From positions 1 to 23,225 of the forward strand of contig JBLFXJ010000094.1 in NCBI GenBank assembly GCA_047609825.1: a stretch of DNA of 23,225 nucleotides, written 5' to 3'. The notes beneath the pieces are model-generated. The model did not search any database and was not told the origin of the DNA. It saw only the letters and a program-made list of their open reading frames with translations. Position 1 is the stretch's first letter. Each line of letters opens with the position of its first letter. Shown piece after piece: positions 1-6,803 of the stretch. The position numbers and the translations under genes are program-made. The stretch comes from GCA-2862545 sp047609825. GTDB lineage: Bacteria; Myxococcota_A; UBA796; GCA-2862545.

Positions 1-32
1 CTCGCCCTCGCCCTTGCTCCCTGAAGGCACTC

Positions 33-1604
33 GTGCACCGCCCACTGTCCGGACTGTACACCCCCCGCCCCCGCCGCCTCGTGGTCGCCGAGATGGTCGG
101 CCGCGCTCGGAAACGGCTGTCGTCCCTCGATGATTCCGCGCTGGTCGACCTGCTCGAGGACGTGGTCTACCACGAACGCCAGCGGCTCCGACGTCGAACC
201 GAGCCCGAGCAGCTGGAGCGGGTCGATGCGGCGGCCCATGCCGTGGTGCGGGGCGATCGCCACGGTCAGACCGAGGCAATGCTGGCATTAGTGGCCGCGT
301 TCTCGGACGAGATCCACGGTCGGTTCGATCCGCGGGTGTACAAGATAGCCACGCGCATGCTCCCCCGGGCGCTGACGGCCCTGCTCTCCCAGCGCAAGCG
401 TCGGGGTGGCTGGAGTCCAGATCCGTCCACCCGCCTCGTGGTCGAGGGAGATGTGCAGTGGGTGCGGGAGCTGGCACAAGAGGCCACGCTGATCCTCGCG
501 CCAACCCACGTGTCCAACCTCGACAGTCCGATGATCGGCCTGGCGCTCTACCTCTCGGGGCTGCCACCCTTCGTCTACGGAGCGGGGCTGAACCTGTTCT
601 CGAACCCCGTCATGGGGTGGTGGATGCACCGGCTGGGCGCCTACACCGTGGATCGCACCAAGCGGTCCTCGTTGTACAAGGACACGCTCAAGGACTACTC
701 GGTCAGGTCGCTCACCACGCGCCACCACTCGCTGTTCTTCCCAGGCGGGACTCGCAGTCGAAGCGGCCTGGTCGAGACGCGGGTGAAGAAGGGCCTGCTC
801 GGAACGGGGCTCGCAGCTTGGCAGGAGATGATCGCCGCTGGGCGTCCCGACAGCGACGTGTACGTGGTGCCCCTGACGCTGTCGTTTCAGCTGGTGCTCG
901 AGGCGAACACCCTGATCCAGGATCACCTCGCCGAAGCAGGAAAGCAGCGGTACATCATCGACGACGACGAGTTTGCCCGGCCGCGTCGCCTGGTGGAGTT
1001 CGCCAACCGCGTGCTCGATCTGGACGCATCGGTGGTGGCGCGATTCGGCACCCCGCTCGACTGCCTGGGCAACCCCGTGCCCCGTGATCGGATCGCTCGC
1101 GCGGCCGAGTCGGCGCGCCGGCGGCGCTACGTCACCGATCGCACGGGAGCGGTGGAGATCGACCCGCAGCGGGACCGGGTGTACACCGACCGACTCTCGG
1201 ATGCCCTGGTGAAGGCGTACCCGAAGGGCGCTCAGGCCATGGTGACCCACATGGTGGCCGATGCCGCCTGGACCTGTCTGGAACAGAAGCTGGGGACCCG
1301 AGACGTGTACCGGATCCTCCGGTCCCCGCTCGAGCAGCGCCGACTCGATCCAGGCGAGCTGCGGCAGCACCTCACGGCCACCGTGGAGCGCGTTCGAGCT
1401 GGCGTGGTCGCGGGTCGGTGGCACGCCGACCTCACGCCCGGGCCGGACGCCGTCGAGCTTGTGCTCCACCAGGGGCTCGACCGATTCACACGCTACCACC
1501 GCAGCTACGCCCTGATTCGCCAACGGGACGCCTTCGTTGTCGAGGACCCGCAGCTGTGCCTGTACTACCGGAATCGCCTCCAGTACACGCACGTGGAGGC
1601 CTGA
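33..1604 (+). CDS. PlsB/PlsC-type glycerophospholipid acyltransferase
   Basis: Probable acyltransferase that esterifies glycerol-3-phosphate or its 1-acyl form in phospholipid synthesis at the inner membrane. The 523-residue product shows the family blocks in order: block I HVSNLD (H159 to D164, the HX4D catalytic pair), block II around LGAYTVDRTKR (201-211), block III FFPGGTRSRSG (235-245) and block IV VYVVPL (276-281). Block III usually reads FPEGTRSR; the Glu is Gly here. Length is between PlsC (about 250) and PlsB (about 800), with roughly 130 extra N-terminal and 240 C-terminal residues. GTG at 33 is chosen because GAAGG (23-27) lies 5 bases upstream. The frame stays open to the window edge, so a further upstream start cannot be excluded. 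Its stop overlaps the next start (TGATG), implying co-translation with the GpsA-like gene. Family is clear; acceptor specificity is not. Confidence 0.85.
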   Translation: MHRPLSGLYTPRPRRLVVAEMVGRARKRLSSLDDSALVDLLEDVVYHERQRLRRRTEPEQLERVDAAAHAVVRGDRHGQTEAMLALVAAFSDEIHGRFDPRVYKIATRMLPRALTALLSQRKRRGGWSPDPSTRLVVEGDVQWVRELAQEATLILAPTHVSNLDSPMIGLALYLSGLPPFVYGAGLNLFSNPVMGWWMHRLGAYTVDRTKRSSLYKDTLKDYSVRSLTTRHHSLFFPGGTRSRSGLVETRVKKGLLGTGLAAWQEMIAAGRPDSDVYVVPLTLSFQLVLEANTLIQDHLAEAGKQRYIIDDDEFARPRRLVEFANRVLDLDASVVARFGTPLDCLGNPVPRDRIARAAESARRRRYVTDRTGAVEIDPQRDRVYTDRLSDALVKAYPKGAQAMVTHMVADAAWTCLEQKLGTRDVYRILRSPLEQRRLDPGELRQHLTATVERVRAGVVAGRWHADLTPGPDAVELVLHQGLDRFTRYHRSYALIRQRDAFVVEDPQLCLYYRNRLQYTHVEA

Positions 1605-2503
1605 TGCGCGTCGGAATCCTGGGCGGCGGCCGATGGGGCCAGGCGCTGGCCCGGCTGGTGATGGCTGCCGGTCATGAGCCACTCATCGCATACCAGGGTC
1701 GGCGTCCGCCGCAGATCCTCCGCTCCACCAGCGACCCACCCGAGGTCTCCGCGGCCTGCGACCTGCTGGTCGTCGCGACCTCGGCATCCGAGACCCGACG
1801 CGCGATCCGACTCGCCCGCCCCGGACCCGGAAATCGCGTGGTGCTGGCCGGCCGGGGCATCGAGCCAGGCACGGGCGAGTGGCTCGCCGACGTAGTGCAG
1901 ACGGAGTCCGATGTCGCTCGTGTGGGAGCACTGGCCGGACCCGCTCCGGTGGACGAGATCTTGAACGGCGGACTGTGCGCGGGGGTCGTAGCGAGCTCGT
2001 TCGCCGATGTGCGGCAGCTCGCCACGGAGGCGCTGCACTCCAGCCGATACCGGGTGTACGACACCGATGACCTGATGGGCGTGCAGCTGGCGGGCGCGAT
2101 GGTACCGGTACTCGCCGCAGTGATCGGGATGGCGGTGAACCTCCAGGGTTCGGGGGTTGGCATGCACGCCTTGGTGGTGTCCCGCAGCCTGAGCGAAGCG
2201 GGCCGGCTGGCCCGCGCCGTCGGAGCCGACCCCCTCACCTTCGCTGGACTGGCCGGAGTCGGCGACCTGGTCGCAGCGCAAGCCCGGCCGGGGCATCCGA
2301 GCTTCGAGGCCGGTGCGAACCTCGCCCATGGCCGTCGCGATCGCGGGCCCCTCCCAATCGCGCGTGCCCTGGTCTCGCTCGCCGATCGGCATGGTATCGA
2401 GCTGCCTCTGACCCAGGCCCTGGTCACGATCTACGACGGTGCCGACCCATTGGACGTGGTGCAGGACCTGATGGCCCGCGCCGCGGTGGCGGAGCGGTCG
2501 TGA
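1604..2503 (+). CDS. GpsA-like glycerol-3-phosphate dehydrogenase, catalytically degenerate
   Basis: A 299-residue member of the NAD-dependent glycerol-3-phosphate dehydrogenase (GpsA) fold. The N-terminal Rossmann motif is ILGGGRWGQALA (5-16), and GALAGPAPVDEI (108-119) matches the GpsA block GxLSGPxFAxEI. The active site differs: where GpsA has GA(L/V)KNV, this protein has GAMVPV (164-169), losing the catalytic Lys and Asn. The Lys of the KG(I/L)E block is Arg84. Asp221 of GLGDL is kept, but the following Thr is Ala, and the SRNR substrate-phosphate segment reads HPSF. By analogy with the family these are the residues that hold and reduce dihydroxyacetone phosphate, so it may be inactive, regulatory, or use another substrate. 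The start at ATG 1604 overlaps the preceding stop; an open frame reaching back to 1418 inside the acyltransferase is not credible as coding. Its own stop overlaps the next start by 4 bases. Confidence 0.85.
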   Translation: MRVGILGGGRWGQALARLVMAAGHEPLIAYQGRRPPQILRSTSDPPEVSAACDLLVVATSASETRRAIRLARPGPGNRVVLAGRGIEPGTGEWLADVVQTESDVARVGALAGPAPVDEILNGGLCAGVVASSFADVRQLATEALHSSRYRVYDTDDLMGVQLAGAMVPVLAAVIGMAVNLQGSGVGMHALVVSRSLSEAGRLARAVGADPLTFAGLAGVGDLVAAQARPGHPSFEAGANLAHGRRDRGPLPIARALVSLADRHGIELPLTQALVTIYDGADPLDVVQDLMARAAVAERS

Positions 2504-3120
2504 CCCACCCAGCATTCTCCGACCCCAGCTTGCCACGCTGGCCCGCACCCGAGCGCAACAAGGAGCCGCTGCTCACCGTTCTGCGCACGCTCCTGCCTGC
2601 GCAAGCCACCGTGCTCGAGCTGGCCAGCGGCACCGGGCAGCACGCCGCCTGGTTCGCACATCATTCGCCGGAATGGCAGTGGCATCCAACGGATCTGAGC
2701 AGCGACAACCGGGCGTCAATCGACCGATGGGTCGCCGCTTTGGCCGCTCCCAACCTTCATCCCGCTCAACCGCTGGACGCCCGGAGCGAGACCTGGCCGT
2801 TGAGCCACGCCGACGCCATCGTCTGCTCCAACATGGCCCACATCTCGCCGTGGTCGGCGACGGCCGGTGTGCTCGCCGGTGCGGCACGCCTGCTGGGCGA
2901 CGACGGCTGGCTGGTGTTCTACGGCCCGTGGCGATTCCGCGGAGTGCACATCTCGGAGAGCAACGCGCAGTTCGACGCGTCGCTTCGGCAGCGTGACCCC
3001 CAGTGGGGCGTGCGCGATGTGCTCGAGCTCGAGCTCGCGGCGGCGCCCTTCGGGTTCTCCGTCCAGCGAGAGATCGTGATGCCCGCAAATAATCACGTCT
3101 TGGCGCTCAGCCGGCGCTGA
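2500..3120 (+). CDS. DUF938 SAM-dependent methyltransferase-like protein
   Basis: A 206-residue protein of the DUF938 family (related to METTL26), class I Rossmann methyltransferase fold. Visible features: PAPERNKEPLL near the N-terminus, SAM motif I ELASGTGQH (40-48), the block CSNMAHISPW where family members have CxNMxHIxPW, the YGPWR segment, SNAQFDASLRQRDPQWGVRD (typical of the family's second half), and the closing MPANNHVLALSRR. Length matches the family (about 200). The substrate of the family is unknown. GTG at 2500 overlaps the GpsA-like stop (GTGA), so it looks translationally coupled. The 3' end overlaps the convergent hydrolase gene by 14 bases (3107-3120). Confidence 0.88.
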   Translation: MTHPAFSDPSLPRWPAPERNKEPLLTVLRTLLPAQATVLELASGTGQHAAWFAHHSPEWQWHPTDLSSDNRASIDRWVAALAAPNLHPAQPLDARSETWPLSHADAIVCSNMAHISPWSATAGVLAGAARLLGDDGWLVFYGPWRFRGVHISESNAQFDASLRQRDPQWGVRDVLELELAAAPFGFSVQREIVMPANNHVLALSRR

Positions 3121-3982
3121 CCGTCGCTCCGCCCGCATGGACCCGGTGGATGGCGGCGGCGAGTGCGCCCGGCACCTCCTCCTGGAGGAAGTGCCCGGCA
3201 TGCAGCGTGGTGACGGCCGCGTGTGAGAGCTCGCGAGCATGCCGCCGCACCGCACGCCCCAGGATCGGGTCGGCCACGCCCCACACCAGCTCCGTGGGAC
3301 CGCGGTAGCTCTGCACCCACTTGCCGATCCGATCGAGCGCGGGCACGCTCGGGTGCGACGCCCCACCGGGCACCATGCGGGCGAGCGCCAGTGGCCCCGC
3401 ACGATCTCGACGACGCGTAAACGGGTACCGATACGCGCGCATCGCCACGTCTGGCAACGAGCGCCGGTCCGCTTGTGCCGTGTGCAGCATCCCGAGTGGG
3501 AAGCCGCACCCCACGAACAGAGCGTCCGCGAGTCCGGGCACCCTGGCCAGCCGGTGGAATGGGGTTGACCGGATCGGCCGACGGGGGGGCAACACCGCCG
3601 TGTTCGCCAGCACCAGTCCCGCCACCCGGTCGGGTCGCGCCGCACCGAGCCCGGCCACGATGGGCCCTCCCCAGTCCTGACCCACCAACACCCACCGCCG
3701 CACTCCGAGCGCATCGGCCAGCGCAACGGCTCGGGCCACGTGCCCCTCCACCGTGTGGAAGCCGCCACGCCGCGGCTTCGATGACAGGCCGAACCCGACA
3801 AGATCGGGCGCCACCACACGCAGGCCGGTGAGGCGCCGGATCACATCGCGCCACAGAAAGCACCAGGTCGGGTTGCCATGCTGCAGCCAGACCGCCACAT
3901 CGGCGTCTGCCGGTCCCGTGTCGACGAAGTGAACGCTGTGTCCATCGATCGGAAGGGTGTACCTGGTGAACGGTAGCTCCAT
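3107..3982 (-). CDS. alpha/beta hydrolase, haloalkane-dehalogenase-like
   Basis: A 291-residue alpha/beta-hydrolase of the haloalkane dehalogenase/epoxide hydrolase branch, probably cytoplasmic because no signal peptide is visible. HGNPTW (35-40) forms the oxyanion/halide site, the nucleophile is Asp103 in GQDWGG with the adjacent Trp104, the likely acid is Asp238 in WGVADP, and the catalytic His is His264 in HAGHFLQEE. An Asp nucleophile followed by Trp separates it from serine esterases. The actual substrate cannot be read from sequence; dehalogenase homologues often have undefined natural substrates. ATG at 3982 gives the usual family length. An in-frame ATG at 4036 would add 18 residues and overlap the end of the upstream lipoprotein gene. 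It lies 35 bases downstream of that gene and is likely co-transcribed with it. Confidence 0.85.
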   Translation of the reverse strand: MELPFTRYTLPIDGHSVHFVDTGPADADVAVWLQHGNPTWCFLWRDVIRRLTGLRVVAPDLVGFGLSSKPRRGGFHTVEGHVARAVALADALGVRRWVLVGQDWGGPIVAGLGAARPDRVAGLVLANTAVLPPRRPIRSTPFHRLARVPGLADALFVGCGFPLGMLHTAQADRRSLPDVAMRAYRYPFTRRRDRAGPLALARMVPGGASHPSVPALDRIGKWVQSYRGPTELVWGVADPILGRAVRRHARELSHAAVTTLHAGHFLQEEVPGALAAAIHRVHAGGATVSAG

Positions 3983-4017
3983 CGCGATGGCATGCGGGAG
4001 GCCCGGGCCGGGGCGCC

Positions 4018-5934
4018 TCACAGGCGGAGTGACCATGACACCGCCACATCCGGAGTGCGCGACCACCGCTCCGACAGCACCTGCGCCTGTGGTCCGCCAT
4101 CGGCGTGTTGGTCCACCAGGGCCCGCGCCCAGGCGACATCGAGAGTGGCGGAGGCGGTGAACACCCCGGTGGCGAGCGCGTCGGCCGATGCGGGAAACGC
4201 CTGATGGTCCACGATGAAGCAACCGATGTCAGCGCCGTTGGCCGCCGTCTGGCCTGGGTCCCATCGCACCGCGCCGGCGCGGCCGAACTCTCCGAGCTGG
4301 ATCGCGGAGAGCTCCGCATAGGGATCGGGATCCGAAGCATCACGCTCGGCCACCTTGCCCATCGCCCAGACGAGGTCCGCGACCCGAGCGCGACGCACCA
4401 GATCGGCGTCGAGCTGGCCCTGCTCGCCGAGCCATCCCGCCAGCGCAAAGGACGCCGTCTGGGCATGCAGCTCGCCCCAGGTGGAGGCCAACCTGCCTCC
4501 GAGCGCCTCGTCGAGCGTGCGCCCGTCGACCGTCCAAGCGGCGTCGGGGCCGAGGCCGTGTGCGAGCTCGTGCAGCACCGTGCCCAGCTGCAGCGGCTCG
4601 GGGCTGTCCGACCAATCCGTCATGTCGCACAGGAGCGACGCCGCGCGGTCGCGCGCCTCTCGGACCGACGCCGGATCCCGCCCGGCGTTGGTGAACACGG
4701 CGGTGCGTTCCCCAGCATAGGCGCCCACATTTGGCAGGCTGTGTCCCAGCGTGGCGCCAACGGGAGGTCGGCTGTCACCGGCGGTGAGCACGACATCCAC
4801 CATGTCGGGGAGCGCGGGCGACCGAGGGCGAGCGGAGTACGTCGGGCCGGCATGCTCAGCCAGCCGGGCCTCCAGCTGCGGCACGAGCGGCTCAAGCCGT
4901 TGAATCCACGCGCCGGCGCCCGGATCGACCAACCCGAACACGAGGTGATACGCCGCCTTATACCCACACGGGTCCGCGTACACCTCGTCCGGTCCGGCGC
5001 GAACATACCACCGCCCCGGGGCGCCTGCGAGGGCGACCCAGGCCGCATCGGCGGGCGCCCAGTCGTCGGTGACGAAGCCCCGCGCTGCGGCGGTCAGGTA
5101 GTCGCGCAGGCCGGCGTCGGCCGGGTCGGTGAGTGCGGCCGCGGCGAGTGACAGCGCCTTCGCCGCGTCGCCCACCCCGTCCCATGCGTCGGCGTAGTTC
5201 ACCGCGACCAGCCCCCCTCCTTGTCGACGGACCGACGTGAATGGCCCCCGAAGTTCCGGTGCGAGCGCGCCACACCAGCCGTCTCCATCCTGCAGATCGT
5301 CGGGGTACCACCCGACCCGCTCCGGGGGGGGACCACCGGGGATCGCGCTGCAGTGCTGGGCGTTCGGCTGCAGGCACCACGGCCCGTGGTTCCGTTCGAA
5401 CACCGCCCGTCCCAGCGCATCGCCCGCGGCCAGCTCGGCAGCGTGCCGCGCGCCGCCCAGCTGCTGGCGGTACAGGCGCTCGATCGCCTCCCCCGCGTCC
5501 GACATTGCCCGAACGAAGGCCCGGGTCTTCCCCGACTCTTCATGGAAGTCGTGGAACACGACCACCGACCGCGCGGCGCGCAGCTCGGCACGATTCTGGA
5601 CCGTGCGCCTGGCCTCGTGCACGCCCATACCGCCCGTGTCTGGCTCGTGTTCGACCACCTGGCGAACGGCGAGGGCCAGAGGCACGGACTCCGGCTCCGT
5701 CCACGCCACCCACTCGGCTCCGGTGTGCGCTCCCGCAACCACGATCTCGTCGCCGCCGACCTTGCCGTCCCCGTCGTGGTCATCCACCCAGTGCAGCGGC
5801 AAGCCGAGCTCTACTGCCGTCTGATTGAACGCAGCCACGGTGGGCGCCGCCGCAACGTGGACAGGTGCTGCGGGCGGGTCTGCCGGCGCGGGCGGCTCAC
5901 CGCATCCGGCCAGCAACCCCAGAGTCCACCACAT
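4018..5934 (-). CDS. lipoprotein zinc metallopeptidase related to family M49, with EF-hand loop
   Basis: A 638-residue envelope lipoprotein. The signal MWWTLGLLAGC has lipobox LLAGC with lipidated Cys11, followed by a Pro/Ala-rich linker. Residues 52-63 (DHDGDGKVGGDE) are a textbook 12-residue EF-hand calcium loop. The zinc site is HELAHGLG (H455, E456, H459) with a downstream Glu488 in STWGELHAQT as likely third ligand. The HExxH...GLxST.EELxAQT pattern recalls dipeptidyl-peptidase III-related (M49-like) proteins, but M49 proper has HExxGH. Peptidase activity is therefore likely and its substrate unknown. Six or so cysteines in the mature chain could form disulfides. ATG at 5934 is preceded by GGAGG 7 bases upstream; the open frame continues to 6291 but has no lipoprotein signal there. 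It is divergent from pcs across 140 bases. Confidence 0.8.
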   Translation of the reverse strand: MWWTLGLLAGCGEPPAPADPPAAPVHVAAAPTVAAFNQTAVELGLPLHWVDDHDGDGKVGGDEIVVAGAHTGAEWVAWTEPESVPLALAVRQVVEHEPDTGGMGVHEARRTVQNRAELRAARSVVVFHDFHEESGKTRAFVRAMSDAGEAIERLYRQQLGGARHAAELAAGDALGRAVFERNHGPWCLQPNAQHCSAIPGGPPPERVGWYPDDLQDGDGWCGALAPELRGPFTSVRRQGGGLVAVNYADAWDGVGDAAKALSLAAAALTDPADAGLRDYLTAAARGFVTDDWAPADAAWVALAGAPGRWYVRAGPDEVYADPCGYKAAYHLVFGLVDPGAGAWIQRLEPLVPQLEARLAEHAGPTYSARPRSPALPDMVDVVLTAGDSRPPVGATLGHSLPNVGAYAGERTAVFTNAGRDPASVREARDRAASLLCDMTDWSDSPEPLQLGTVLHELAHGLGPDAAWTVDGRTLDEALGGRLASTWGELHAQTASFALAGWLGEQGQLDADLVRRARVADLVWAMGKVAERDASDPDPYAELSAIQLGEFGRAGAVRWDPGQTAANGADIGCFIVDHQAFPASADALATGVFTASATLDVAWARALVDQHADGGPQAQVLSERWSRTPDVAVSWSLRL

Positions 5935-6074
5935 CCGACATCCTCCGGAGCTGCGCCGCGCACGGACGCGGACGGGGTGACCGCGGCCGAGCGCGTGACC
6001 GCTCGTGCGGATGCCCGCAGGTATCCCACGGTTGCGGAGCCATCCGGTTAGAACGTCGGTCAGCTGGAGGTGCC
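5935..6074. promoter_or_regulatory. divergent intergenic region with GTGACCGC direct repeat
   Basis: The 140-base gap between the divergent metallopeptidase and pcs genes must hold both promoters. The octamer GTGACCGC occurs twice in the same orientation (5977-5984 and 5995-6002), 18 bases apart, a possible paired regulator site. A small AT-richer stretch GGTTAGAAC lies at 6046-6054, about 20 bases before the pcs start; I see no convincing -35 partner. Each gene has a strong Shine-Dalgarno sequence at its edge (GGAGG on both strands). Promoter positions remain unassigned. Confidence 0.3.
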
Positions 6075-6803
6075 ATGGGAGACGCCTTGCCGGGCAACCG
6101 CCGACGACGCGCGGCCGCCTGGGGTGTGCATGCCTACACGGCAGTGGGCCTTCCACTGGCATTCTTCTCGGTGATCGCCCTGTTCGAGGGAGACGTGGCC
6201 GGGTTCTGGCTGTTGAACTGCACCGCGGTGTTCGTCGACGCCACCGACGGCACGCTCGCGCGTCGCGTGAAAGTGCGGGAGGTGCTCCCACAATTCGACG
6301 GCCGCCGCCTCGACGACATCGTCGACTTCATCACCTTCGCATTCCTGCCGTCGTTGGCGCTGTGGCGCTTCGACATGTTGCCGGTAGGCCTCGAGTGGTT
6401 CGCGGCGCTGCCGATGCTGGCCAGCGGCTACGGGTTCTGCCAGGAGCGGGCGAAGACCGATGACTCGTTCGTGGGCTTCCCGTCCTACTGGAACATCGTC
6501 GTCCTCTACATGGAGCTGCTCGGCGCCAGCCCATGGGTCACGCTGTACACAATCCTGGCGTTGTGCGTGCTGGTGTTCGTGCCGATCCACTACCTCTACC
6601 CCACCAAGACTCGCCTCCTACGCCCGGTCACGATGGGGCTTGGCTCCCTGTGGGCGGGGGCGATGGTAGTGATGGCGTTCAATCTCGAGGCGGACTGGGT
6701 GCGCAAAGTCGCAGCGTGGTCGATGCTATATCCGGCGTATTACCTGATTATTTCTCTGGTTCACCACATGCGCGTGGTGCGCGCGAGCGAGGTCGCCTCC
6801 TGA
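6075..6803 (+). CDS. pcs: phosphatidylcholine synthase
   Basis: A CDP-alcohol phosphatidyltransferase of 242 residues that condenses CDP-diacylglycerol with choline to give phosphatidylcholine in the inner membrane. The signature is DGTLAR (58-63), then 12 residues, then GRRLDDIVD (76-84): this is DGX2ARX12GX3DX3D, the longer-spaced version known for Pcs, whereas most CDP-alcohol transferases have X8. All listed residues are present. About seven or eight hydrophobic segments follow the expected topology, for example 22-37, 41-55, 104-120, 157-173 and 190-203. ATG at 6075 has GGAGG 4 bases upstream and is preferred over the open frame reaching back to 5865. The gene ends within a 4-base overlap with the following kinase gene, so lipid synthesis and the kinase are probably co-expressed. 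Choline must come from outside, but no transporter is in this window. Confidence 0.9.
   Translation: MGDALPGNRRRRAAAWGVHAYTAVGLPLAFFSVIALFEGDVAGFWLLNCTAVFVDATDGTLARRVKVREVLPQFDGRRLDDIVDFITFAFLPSLALWRFDMLPVGLEWFAALPMLASGYGFCQERAKTDDSFVGFPSYWNIVVLYMELLGASPWVTLYTILALCVLVFVPIHYLYPTKTRLLRPVTMGLGSLWAGAMVVMAFNLEADWVRKVAAWSMLYPAYYLIISLVHHMRVVRASEVAS
6789..6802 (+). promoter_or_regulatory. Shine-Dalgarno and CTG start of the kinase gene
   Basis: In the kinase frame no ATG, GTG or TTG occurs between a GTG at 6716 (deep inside pcs) and the ATG at 6839, which would remove the ATP-binding glycine loop. CTG at 6800-6802 overlaps the pcs stop (CTGA) and has GAGG at 6789-6792 with 7-base spacing. Starting there gives MSWYLVERLAVGG, the normal short lead-in of such kinases. 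A CTG start is rare, so this is a prediction; GTG 6716 would add 28 residues. Confidence 0.5.

Noticed and set aside
288..1682. Long antisense open frame (464 codons) opposite the acyltransferase
   Set aside because: No recognisable motif; composition is that of a GC-rich antisense shadow, and the plus strand has clear acyltransferase blocks and translational coupling.
3093..4466. 457-codon minus-strand frame overlapping hydrolase and metallopeptidase genes
   Set aside because: Arg/Gly/Ala-rich shadow in another frame of two well-supported genes; no start signal or domain.
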